Shown here in pieces: positions 20,020-30,315 of a stretch of DNA of 35,566 nucleotides. The stretch spans positions 9,534 through 45,099 of the forward strand of contig KN880634.1 in NCBI GenBank assembly GCA_000934385.1, written 5' to 3'. The first letter of the stretch is position 1. Each line of letters starts with the position of its first letter. The stretch is from Cylindrobasidium torrendii FP15055 ss-10. Taxonomy: Eukaryota > Basidiomycota > Agaricomycetes > Agaricales > Physalacriaceae. The notes beneath the pieces are model-generated. The model was given only the letters and a program-made list of their open reading frames with translations. It had not been told where the DNA came from and ran no database searches. Position numbers and translations under genes: made by a program.

Positions 20020-20636
20020 CGAGGTAAACTTTGCTTTATTAGAGAGAGATGTATAATTTAGGGTAGCCCGGAGGGCGCGCGAGACACTCCGGAAAATAAT
20101 GGTGATGAGCGGTGGGGGAAAGAGGCTAGTTGATCGGATCACGGAACGGAGAGCCACGACGATCCAATTTAGAGCAAGCTGTTTGATCCAGACCACCATG
20201 CAGCGTGAGAACCGGCGACAGCGTCTTCAGAAGTGCGCCAAATTCCGATTTCTCTCCTGCCAAAATGTTGGATTTAGGCGGCCACCGACGAATGCATCAC
20301 CCCCAAACATGGCGGAAACGACGGGGAAACTCCCGAGCACTTGTCAAGTCTCATGGAAAAATATTCTCCGAGTCCAAAACGAAACCACTGAGCAATCTGT
20401 CGTTGATATGAAACGGACCAAGGCCCATACACACCGACGGGGGTGCTATCCTAATCAGATGCACTCGTCTTCATGAGTTAAACCGCTCCAGTCCCTGAAT
20501 GTTCAGGCGAAGGCAGATGGTATAAAATCCAGGATGCTTCATGGGAATTTCGTCAGAGTCTTCTTTTCTTTCGCTCTTCTTCACCAGCAGCTCCTCTTTT
20601 ATTCTTTGCACTTCAGTTTCTCCAGAGCTCGCCGCC
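20020..20636. promoter_or_regulatory. Divergent promoter region, DUS1 / secreted protein
   Basis: About 620 bases between the two start codons. TATAAAA at 20521-20527 lies 110 bp before the secreted protein's ATG and is followed by CT-rich sequence. No convincing gene is present; a 125-codon plus frame from 20099 lacks any domain. Confidence 0.5.
20521..20527 (+). promoter_or_regulatory. TATA box of the secreted-protein gene
   Basis: Consensus TATAAAA, 110 bp upstream of the ATG at 20637, in front of a pyrimidine-rich leader. Strong TATA boxes in fungi often mark highly or conditionally expressed genes. Confidence 0.55.
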
Positions 20637-21720
20637 ATGTTTGCACTTTCAACCATCTTCATTGCTTCGCTTGCCGCGCTCAGCGCCTCTGCCATGCCTT
20701 TCGAACAAGTCGCCAAGCTTCTTCCCCGCGACGTCGTCCACATTGGCCTTGATGAGCATGCTAGGGAGTTCGTGGCTTACAAGCGCGACGGTTCCCTTTA
20801 CGGCCGCTACCCGGTCGACAATGGCTTCAACACTCCAGTCAAGCGCGACGCATCCTGCGGTGACCTTCCCGTCGATCAAGCTCAAAGCATGCCTGGCTGG
20901 CAGGCCATCGAGGACTATGCCAACGACAACTGGGGCAAAGGTAGCCGCAAAATTGTGACCAACCCCTCGGAGGTTCGCACTCTCGACAACACTGTTGACC
21001 TATCTAACATAATCCCCAGTACCTCAGCCAGCCAGCCCAAGTCTGCATCACCGACGAGGTCATTGAGCTCAGCTTCGAGGGCGACCCAACTTGCCAGACC
21101 CACAAAACTACCACTGAGGGCAAGCTCGTCGGTACTTCTGGTACGGTTGCCATCGAAGTCGACCAGGGCTTCAACACGGACACCTCGTACACCGTCAGCC
21201 GTACGCCCTATATTCCCCATGCCATTGCTCTTGTGCTGATTTGTTTGCAGAGGCATCTACTCTCGGCATCGATACCACGCTATCAGCGACAGTTGGCATT
21301 CCTGAGGTGGCGGATGTGACCACGTCCCTCACCGTCTCGACGTCTATCACGGACACCCTCTCGAGCACATTCGATGTCTCGTACAACGATGTTTCAAAGG
21401 TCACCATCACCATGCAGGCTCCCGAGGGCAAGTCCTGCACAGCTGTCGTATGTTTCTTCGTCTGCCAACGGTAACCGTCTTGCTCACCACCTTCGCAGTC
21501 GGAGACAAAGACCTGCAACATGCAGGCCAAGGGTAGCGCTCGATACCTCGCCACTGGATGGGTCTGGTTCAACTACGACGACGAGACTGAGGGACACTAC
21601 AAGTGGGCCGCCAACATCGACAATATCATCACGAACCAGGATGAACGTTCGACCTTTGCCGACTTCCACGGCTCGATGTCTTCCGACACCAAGACCGCGT
21701 ACCAGGGCACTTGCGAGTGA
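20637..21720 (+). CDS. Secreted protein of unknown function with propeptide-like N-terminus
   Basis: Exons 20637-20972, 21020-21200, 21251-21447 and 21499-21720; 311 aa. A clear signal peptide (~residues 1-19, ending ALSASA) is followed by a ~45-residue segment with a Lys-Arg pair near residue 65. A Kex2-like protease could cleave there. The mature part has few cysteines and a central run rich in alternating Ser, Thr and Val. This pattern is seen in beta-hairpin regions of aerolysin-fold pore formers and also in ordinary beta-sandwich secreted proteins. I do not recognise the family and cannot assign toxicity. All introns are 47-51 nt. It stands directly upstream of the esterase array in the same orientation and may be co-expressed with it. 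Confidence 0.7.
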
Positions 21721-21981
21721 TCTCCTTCTGCGGTTTGAGAGGAAGATGGAGACTCTGAACGCACTGTATCTTATTCACATTTGAACTTTAATGCTGTGAA
21801 CAATAGTATATGCGTTAACCCATATGTGTGGGATGAAATCCGACGCGATACAGCCAACCCACAAGTTGGATCCTGGCAGCAGCTGCCAGCGTTGATAATG
21901 CGCATCAGTGATCGAGTTGGCTTCTCATACCCACTGTCTTTTTATGCTCGAATCGTCTTTTTCCTTTCCACCACCAGCATC

Positions 21982-24236
21982 ATGTTGCGCCTGGTTGCAC
22001 TTCTCAGCCTGCTGTTGCCAGTGGTCTTTGCACAGATCTCAAATGCACCTGTAGTAGACTTGGGATACGCGACGTACAGAGGCGCATATACCGGAAATTT
22101 GACGCGTTTTGAAGGCATCCGGTATGCGGCGCCTCCCATAGGTGTGTCGACTGGCGACGACACTGTCGACGGCGCTGACCGCTTCCTGCCACTGCGTAGG
22201 CGACCTCCGCTGGCGCGCGCCTCAAGCGCTACAACGCGCGTCAAACGCCGCACAAAACGCGCCAAATACCGTCCAAGATGCAACGAGCATTCCTGCGCAG
22301 TGCCCTCAGAGCGGCACTTTAGTCTCAAGATCGGCGACAAACCCATTCCTTGACTCGCAAGGCGGCTGGACAAGCTCCAAGCAGCCACGCGCAGATACTG
22401 CCCTCGTATCCTCCGAGGATTGTCTGTATCTCAGGTGCGTTCGACAACTTTTTCACTGTCATGGTTACACAACCGAGAACGTGTAGCGTGTACACCCCAG
22501 GCTTCGTCAACCCCTCACTGAAGCTTCCTGTCGTCTTCTGGATCCACGGAGGAGGGTAGGTATCCAGACACTACTACCGTATCATGAACCAGACTGACTT
22601 GTGGTAGATACGCCTTTGGCAGCAGCGATTTGGACAGTTCCTACGACCTAGTCCCAGAGTCCAACGGACAAGTCATTGTCGTCTCCGTTCAGTACCGCCT
22701 GGGACTTTTCGGTTTCTTGGCCAGCCAGTCCGTCAAGGACTCTGGAGACTTGAACGCAGGGCTATGTAAGTGTGAACTCCCCGAGCGTGAATTATTTGAT
22801 GACCACTATGCAGTGGATCAGCGACTCGCTCTTCAATGGACACAAGAACATGTAGGTATGCCATCATTCGCGGCTGGTAAAAGAGTGCTAAACATACCTG
22901 CACCTTGTAGATATCGAAATTTGGCGGCGACCCTAATCAGGTCACAATCTGGGGCTTTTCTGCTGGTGCAGGGTCTGTCCTGCAGCATATTATTGCCGAT
23001 GGCGGCCACACAGATCCACCACTCTTCAAGAGAGCCATGACAAGCTCTACATACCTTCCGCCGCAGTATGCTTTCAACGATGCAGTTCCTCAGGTGTGTT
23101 GACCGCTTCATATCGAATCGAGGGACAATCAGGTTTATGCCCCATGTAGTTTTGGTACAACCAAGTCATTGAAGGCGCTGGGTAAGTGAAACGACCATAT
23201 TCGAGACACGCCACACTTATCTCTTGGCGCAGCTGTGCGTGGGTGGAGGATGACCTGAACTGTCTTCGCAAGGCGGACACGCTGGTATTACAAAGCCTCA
23301 ATAAATTACTCTTTGAATCGTCATTTTCTGGGACGTATTCGTTCGTGCCAGTGGTCGACGGAGAGTTGATTCAGCAGAGCCCTACCGCCGCCCTCATCAA
23401 TCGCAACGTGAACGGGGTATGCTGTGTTCCTTTCGTTTCTCTCCCCATATTCTTACAACAATTCACTAGGAAGGACTGCTCGCTGTCGTGAATACTAATG
23501 AAGGCAATCTATTCATTAATCCTGGTATCCCCGCCTCGTATGATGCAGCCGAATATTTGCATCAGTTCTTCCCTCTACTCTCAGAAGACAACATACGCAA
23601 AGCTGCTCGGATCTACGCCGCTCTAGTAGGCGATCACAGTGCCCGAGGAAACCTTACACAAGTCGCCGCCATTGCCACCGACAGCATTTTTGTGTGTCCG
23701 TCTTACTTTGCCTTGCAGGCGTTTGGGAACCTTGGCTATAAGGTATATACAAGTGTACCGGCGCGAAAACTACGATTAGTACCAACTATTGCCAGGCTGA
23801 GTTTGCTGTCCCCCCTGCCTTCCACGGAGGTGACATGGCATACTACTTCCCCAGCAAGGCTGTGCCGCCGGTATATACTAACGCTGAATTCTCTGCCGCG
23901 TATTCTGGATCGTTCATCTCCTTTGCTCTGTCTGGTTCCCCCGTACAGGTATGCCTCTTCGTACCGCTCCATTCCAGAGTTGGGGTATCCGCATCGAAAT
24001 CGAGCTAATGCGTCTAGGCATCCCTGCCCGAGTGGCCCGTCTTTGGATCAGGCCACAACGAGATGTTGTTCAATGCGACAGAGGCAGGGGACCCGGTCTT
24101 CAAGGTCATCCAGCGCGATGATGCTCAATTGGAGCGCTGCGAGTACGTTCACCTGCTCATTTACTTTGGGTTGAGAGCCCGACTCATTCGTGTTTCTAGA
24201 TTCTGGAAGCAAGTCCGCAACGAGACAGGACAGTAG
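21982..24236 (+). CDS. Secreted type-B carboxylesterase/lipase, copy 1
   Basis: Alpha/beta-hydrolase that cleaves carboxylic esters outside the cell. Twelve exons: 21982-22141, 22200-22434, 22487-22555, 22608-22765, 22814-22851, 22911-23093, 23150-23181, 23233-23416, 23470-23742, 23796-23948, 24018-24142, 24200-24236; 548 aa. Signal peptide ~1-18 (MLRLVALLSLLLPVVFA). The type-B signature SEDCLYL is followed by PVVFWIHGGG (oxyanion hole) and VSVQYRLGLFGFL. The nucleophile serine is in GFSAG (codon 22959-22961), the acid is probably the Glu of NTNEG, and the base is the His of AFHGGD. The length fits fungal cholinesterase-like lipases of the Candida rugosa type, though the true substrate is unknown. 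Exon 2 is 21 nt longer than in copy 2. Intact throughout. Confidence 0.92.
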
Positions 24237-24777
24237 CTGAGGAACAGTGACTGGAGGACATAACGCTCCCGCCAGCAATATTTTGAGAGTTTTCCGACTT
24301 CGACTAAGTACGCTACAACCCAGAGTTAATCGCGTTGTACCTCAACAAACAGAACAAATAGTTCCACAATTCCATCTCTCTGAAGTTTTATACGCGCAAG
24401 CCTCAAGGTGATGCCGCATCAGTGATCAAGTTGATCTCGGAGTTCTACCACCGTACCCATCAAGCAACTTGGCAAGAATCTACGCGACGGCGCCAAACTC
24501 GGGCGGAGAACTAGCTATCAGCCATATACGAGCCAGAAGCTTACCTAGACGACGAGAAGTGCATGCCAGCTCGGAATTCCCGGCGGCAGCGCCCATGAGT
24601 CAAGCTGCATGAACCACCACCATATCCCGATGCGCTATGTTGTTGCGCTCTGATCTGCGATGAGTCAGTGTACATCCCCGAGGGAGTCGGTCTATTCAAG
24701 TCAAAGCTGGTATACCGTATAGCTCGAATAAAACTCAAAGCTCTCACTGCTCGTTCATTCTCACATTTCCCTGCGAC
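24237..24777. other. Intergenic region between esterase copies 1 and 2
   Basis: About 540 bases. The first part (~24290-24330) resembles the 3' flank of copy 3 (~29917-29955). A 17-base element at 24417-24433 matches those before copies 1 and 3 with one mismatch. The block 24619-24650 is identical to 27471-27502. AATAAAA at 24727-24733, 45 bp before the ATG, is a TATA-like candidate. No gene is seen. Confidence 0.6.
24619..24650 (+). promoter_or_regulatory. Conserved upstream block of esterase copy 2
   Basis: A 32-base block beginning ACCATATCCCGATGCG is identical to 27471-27502 upstream of copy 3. It lies at nearly the same distance from the ATG (127 against 133 bases). The surrounding noncoding sequence has diverged more, which suggests a retained promoter element. 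Copy 1 lacks it. Confidence 0.45.
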
Positions 24778-27010
24778 ATGTTGCGAGTACTCTCACTCGT
24801 TAGTCTTCTATCGCCTGTGGTGCTTGCACAGTCTTCAGATACGCCTGTGGTCGACTTGGGATACGCGACATACAGAGGGGCGTATACTGGTAATTTGACG
24901 CGCTTCGAAGGCATCCGCTACGCAGCGCCTCCCATAGGTGCGTTACTTCGACGGCGATGACTGCGCCCGCGGTTTCTTACCATTTTTGTAGGCGATCTCC
25001 GCTGGCGCGCACCCCAAGCACCAGGAAACGTATTTGACATTGTCCAAAATGCGACAAGGATTCCTGCGCAGTGTCCTCAAGGCGGTACTGGGATTCCTAA
25101 AACGGCGACAAACCCATTCTTTGATTCGCAGGGTAACGCGACAACCTCCAACAAGCGGCGCGAAGATGCCGCCCTCGAGTCGTCTGAGGATTGCTTGTAT
25201 CTGAGGTGCGTTGAGTAGACAATCATTGTACCACGGAAGCTCATCTGAATCGCACTGGCAGTGTATACACCCCTGGCGTTTTCGACCCCTCCCTGAAGCT
25301 TCCTGTCGTATTCTGGATCCACGGCGGGGGGTGAGCATTTCACGACTGTTGTAGTCACCGGAAAGGACAACTCACGTATTTGCCACGACAGATACATTGT
25401 TGGCAGCGGCGAATTGGACAGCTCATACGACCTGGTCCCAGAATCCGATGGACAGGTCATTGTCGTCTCCGTTCAGTATCGCCTAGGTCTCTTTGGTTTC
25501 TTGGCCGGCCAGTCCGTAAAGGACTCAGGAGTTCTGAACGCAGGACTATGTACGTTCAAACCCCCTCAAAGCGGCAACTTTCGACTGACCATCGTTCAGT
25601 GGACCAACGACTCGCGCTTCAATGGACACAGGAGCATGTACGTGTACCTCCATGTGTGGCGGGAGGATACCACCATACTTATACCTTGTAGATATCGAAA
25701 TTTGGCGGCGACCCAAATCAGGTCACCATCTGGGGCGTGTCAGCCGGCGCAGGGTCTGTCTTGCAGCATGTTATTGCCGATGGCGGTCACACAAATCCAC
25801 CGCTCTTCAAGAGAGCTATGATCAGTTCTTCGTTCCTTCCACCGCAGTTTGATTATAACGGTGCACTCCCCGAAGTATGTTACTTCAAATCAAATGGTCA
25901 ACCAAGCTTATCACTCACATAGTATTGGTACAATCAAGTCCTCGAAGGTGCTGGGTGAGTATAACCCTACCATTCGAACCATATTCTTATTTGTTGACAC
26001 AGCTGCGCGGGAACTGACGACGAACTGGATTGTCTCCGCAAAGTTGAGACGACGGTATTGCAAAATCTAGACACTTCACTATGCGAATCAGCATTTGCCG
26101 GGACGTATGGATTCGTGCCGGTGGTTGATGGAGAGTTAATTCAGCAGAGCCCTACCGCTGCACTCATCAATCGCAACGTGAATGGAGTACGTCAATTCCC
26201 TTGCGCTACTCCCTCCCTCTATTCTGACATTCTTCTAGGAAGGATTGCTCGCCGTTACGAATACCAATGAAGGCCACATATTCATCAATCCCAACATTTC
26301 AGCCTCGTATGATGCAGCCGAATATCTGCATCAGTTCTTCCCGCTACTCTCAAACAAGAGTATTCGCGAAGCAGCTCGGATCTACACCACTCTAGCAGGT
26401 GATGACAGCGCCCAAGGGAACCTGACAAAAGTGGCTGCTATTGTGGCCGACAGCATCTTTGTCTGTCCGTCCTACTATGCCTTGCAAGCGTTCGGAAATC
26501 TTGGCTATAAGGTATGCGCAGAAATCTCGCAAGATTTTCGATTAGAACTCACTAGTATCGCTAGGCCGAGTTTGCTGTACCCCCGGCCCTCCATGGAAGC
26601 GACACGGCATACTACTTCCCCAGCGGCGCTGCGACGCCGGCGTATACTAATGCGGAATTTTTCGCCGCGTTCTCTGGCTCGTTCATCTCCTTTGCTCTTT
26701 CTGGTTCTCCTGTACAGGTATATCTCCTCATACCGCTCCGTCCCGGAGTCGGGATACCCGCGTCAGAATCGAGCTCATACATATACTACAGGCATCTCTG
26801 CCCGAGTGGCCAGTCTTTGGATCGGGCCGCAACGAGATGTTGTTTAACGCTACAGAGGCGGGAGACCCGGTCTTCGAAGTCATCCAGCGCGATGATGCTC
26901 AACTGGATCGATGCGAGTACGTCCAACTCTTTTTTTTTTTTTGCTTGAGACATGGGCTTATTTGTATTTGTAGATTTTGGAAGCAGGTCCGCAACGAGAC
27001 AGGACAGTAG
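24778..27010 (+). CDS. Secreted type-B carboxylesterase/lipase, copy 2
   Basis: Twelve exons: 24778-24937, 24992-25205, 25262-25330, 25392-25549, 25600-25637, 25692-25874, 25923-25954, 26003-26186, 26239-26511, 26565-26717, 26792-26916, 26974-27010; 541 aa. All exons except exon 2 have the same length as in copies 1 and 3. Signal peptide MLRVLSLVSLLSPVVLA. The motifs are SEDCLYL, FWIHGGG, the nucleophile in GVSAG (Ser codon 25740-25742), NTNEG and the His of ALHGSD. It shares long identical stretches with copy 1 (VVDLGYATYRGAYTG, NLTRFEGIRYAAPPIG). The last intron contains an uninterrupted T run at about 26930-26941. Intact reading frame, with no sign of decay. Confidence 0.92.
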
Positions 27011-27635
27011 AGTGTAGTAGTATTTACAAATTTATCTTTGAGCTTCATTGCTTTCTGCAATTAAACGACGTATTTTTGAACGGTACATGCATTGAGCAAT
27101 AATCGTGAAAGATCTGAGGCCGGGCGCCATTAGAAAACAGAACTACGCAAAATGTGTACACGAATGATGAATCAATGAGGCGAGACAGTAGACTGCGCCA
27201 GCGGCCAGGCCCGGCAAGCCGCGAGCGCCATCAGTGATCGAGTTGTTCGATGATCGACTGTTACTAATTAGTAGTAATACTCAGTTTTTACTTGGATTTC
27301 CCACCATCAAGCAACCTGGCAAGAATCTTTGTCATTGCGCCAATATTGCTGCGCGCAAGGGAACTTGCTTGCGCTCTATTACCATATCAGTTGCTTACCT
27401 AGACAACAAGAAGTATGTATATGTAAGCTCGTTTCTAGCAGCGCCCATGTGTCAACCTACATGGACCACTACCATATCCCGATGCGCTATGTTGTTGCGC
27501 TCCGGTCTATGATGACTCAGTGTGTACTCCCGAGAGACTCGGGCAATTCTAGTAAGCTTTTATAGCTCAAATAAAAGCTAAAGCACTCACTAAGTCTTGT
27601 TCAGTATCCTCACATTTTCTTGAGCACTCAGCGTC
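27011..27635. other. Intergenic region between esterase copies 2 and 3
   Basis: About 625 bases. The 17-base element at 27229-27245 is identical to that before copy 1. The segment from about 27300 (ATCAAGCAACCTGGCAAGAA) to 27540 aligns with ~24457-24690 before copy 2, and includes the identical 32-base block 27471-27502. AATAAAA at 27570-27576 is a TATA-like candidate. No gene is seen. Confidence 0.6.
27471..27502 (+). promoter_or_regulatory. Conserved upstream block of esterase copy 3
   Basis: Identical over 32 bases to 24619-24650. It lies 133 bases before the copy 3 start codon, inside a duplicated upstream segment. Confidence 0.45.
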
Positions 27636-29877
27636 ATGTTACGAGCCCTCTCGCTTCTTGGACTTCTTTCGTCTGTGGCTCTTGCTCAGACCTTGGATGC
27701 ACCTGTGGTCGACTTGGGATACGCGACGTACAGAGGCGTGTATACTGGCAATCTGACGCGCTTCGAAGGCATCCGCTATGCAGCGCCTCCCATAGGTACG
27801 GGTACCTTCGGCGACTGCGATTACGCTTGCAAATTATGACTTTCTTCGTAGGTGATCTCCGCTGGCGCGCTCCCCAAGCTCCCGAAAATTCATCCAACGT
27901 CGTTCAAAATGCGACGAGGATTCCTGCACAGTGCCCTCAAGGGGGTTCTGGTATTTCGACAACGGAGACAAACCCTTTTCTTGATGCACAGGGAAACTCG
28001 ACGAGTTTTAAGCATTCGCGCCGTGCAGACGATCCCCTCGCGTCGTCCGAGGACTGCCTGTATTTGAGGTCCGTTCAACGAATATTTCACATTGATTGAA
28101 GCTGATGGAAAATGTGTGATAGCGTATACACCCCTGGCTTTCTCAACCCCTCTTCGAAGCTCCCCGTTGTCTTCTGGATACATGGTGGAGGGTGAGTATC
28201 TATCCACCATCGCACTGGTGACTCGTGCCAAGACTGACTTTGTGGCAGATACATCATCGGTAGTGGTGAACTGGATAGTTCCTACGACTTGGTCCCAGAG
28301 TCCAATGGAGAAGTTATTGTCGTCTCCATTCAATATCGCCTGGGATTATTTGGTTTCTTGGCCGGCCAGTCTGTCAAGGACTCTGGGGACTTGAACACAG
28401 GGCTCCGTCAGTACAAACTCTTTTCGACAAAAGTCCCGACTAATGAGTATATGTTGCGCAGTGGACCAGCGACTCGCGCTTCAATGGACACAAGAGCATG
28501 TGAGTTCGCCCTCGTATCTGTCGAGACGAAGATAATCATACTCACACCTGCTAGATATCGAAATTTGGCGGCGACCCAGACCAGGTCACCATCTGGGGTG
28601 TTTCCGCCGGCGGAGGGTCTGTCTTGCAGCATGTCATTGCCGATGGCGGCCACACGAATCCACCGCTCTTCAAACGAGCTATGATCAGCTCCTTGTTCCT
28701 TCCATCGCAATTTCCGTTTAACGGTGCACTTCCAGAAGTATGCGATTTCGCATCTTGAAGGGTCAATTAAGCTAATGTCTCGCATAGTTCTGGTATAATC
28801 AAGTCCTCAAAGGCGCTGGGTGAGCATGGTTATAACTTTTGAACTATGTTCTGATTCGTTGGCATAGCTGCACTGGAACCGACGACGAGTTGGACTGTCT
28901 TCGCAAGGTTGATACGACAGTGCTGCAAGACCTAGACGTTTCACTCAGTGAATCAGCATTCGCTGGGACGTATGGTCTCGTGCCGGTGGTCGATGGAGAG
29001 TTGATCCAACAGAGCCCCACCGCTGCGCTCATCGGTCGCAACATAAACGGGGTGCGTGTTCCTTCTCTCACTTCCTTCTCATATTCTAACACTGGTTCAG
29101 GAAGGATTGCTCGCCGTTACCAATGCTAATGAAGGCCCAATCTTCATCAATCCCAACATCTCCATTTCGTACAATGTTGCCGGTTATTTGCATCAGTTTT
29201 TCCCACTACTTTCAGAAGACAACATACGTGAAGCTGCCCAAATCTACGCCACTCTAGTCGGCGATGGTAGTGCCCAGGGGAATGTTACACAAATCGCTGC
29301 CATTGTGGCCGACAGTATCTTCTTGTGTCCATCCTACAACGTCTTGCACGCGTTCGACAATCTTGGCTACAAGGTATGGACATGGACATCCCAAGGTATT
29401 CAATCAGCACTGACTGTATCGCTAGGCTGAATTCGCCGTTCCCCCTGCTTTCCACGGACGCGATACAGCGTACTACTTCCCTAGTGGTGCTGCGACGCCT
29501 GAATATATTAATGCAAATTTTTCTGCCGCGTTCTCCGGCTCGTTCATCTCTTTTGCTCTGTCTGGTTCTCCCACGCAGGTATGCCTCCCACAAGCCTCCC
29601 ACCAATCTGTCATAGATAACATCGGAATATTACACGCTTCAGAAGCTGATAAATTTGTCGCAGACATCCCTTCCCGAGTGGCCAGTCTTTGGATCTGGTC
29701 GAGCTGAAATGTTGTTCAACGCGACAGAGGCTGGGGACCCAGTTTTCGAAATAATCCAGCGCGATGCTGCTCAGTTAGACCGCTGCGAGTGCGTATACCT
29801 AATTAATCGCTTGGAGGCTCGAACTTACTTGTGTTTGTAGATTCTGGAAGCAAGTCCGCAATGAGACAGGGCAGTAG
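27636..29877 (+). CDS. Secreted type-B carboxylesterase/lipase, copy 3
   Basis: Twelve exons: 27636-27795, 27852-28068, 28123-28191, 28249-28406, 28462-28499, 28555-28737, 28788-28819, 28868-29051, 29101-29373, 29426-29578, 29664-29788, 29841-29877; 542 aa. Signal peptide MLRALSLLGLLSSVALA. It has the same catalytic layout as its neighbours: SEDCLYL, FWIHGGG, nucleophile in GVSAG (Ser codon 28603-28605), NANEG (NTNEG in the other two) and the His of AFHGRD. The residue pair after the nucleophile is Gly-Gly (GVSAGGGS) instead of Gly-Ala. Intron 10 is the longest of the array (85 nt). It is more similar to copy 2 than to copy 1 in upstream sequence and in exon 6, so copies 2 and 3 probably separated last. 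Confidence 0.92.
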
Positions 29878-30315
29878 TAGCTGATCATTGAATGCACGCT
29901 ACTGCAAGTACTACATAAGTCGATTCGATTTCGACTAGATACACCACAAGATTTAATAGACGGCATTTACTAGTATTGTCGGCAAGGATTGCAGCATCAC
30001 GAACATTGCGCTGCTAAGTACATGGAACCGCATAATCAACAACTTCAGAACATATAAGTAGTCGCGCGGTTCCACTTCTCTGTAGTACTATCCTTACTGC
30101 CACGGCGAGTCAACCGAGACTTGAGTTGAGAATGGTCTCTCAACCCGCGGCGCAGTGCTCTTCAATTGTGGCAGTACTTGGTACGCAGTATCTACGGCGC
30201 TTGCCGTGTGAGTATCGGACTTTCAGCGCAGGTTAGCTAGATGCTCAGCTATCCCTTTATCCCCACCATTTTCATCTTTCCCTCTTACGACCGCCACGAC
30301 TCGAACACGACTGCC
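29878..30315. other. 3' flank of the esterase array and leader of the next gene
   Basis: About 440 bases. The part near 29917-29955 and 30020-30085 resembles the 3' flank of copy 1 (~24290-24390), including a CAACAA..CAGAACA stretch. The end forms the 5' leader of the fucosyltransferase-like gene, with an in-frame upstream ATG at 30241. Confidence 0.5.

Noticed and set aside
20099..20476. 125-codon plus-strand open frame between DUS1 and the secreted protein
   Set aside because: It overlaps the divergent promoter region, has no domain and contains many rare-looking residue runs; treated as chance.
26930..26942. Run of T residues as a terminator
   Set aside because: It is within the last intron of esterase copy 2, where a pyrimidine run is expected, and the gene continues after it.
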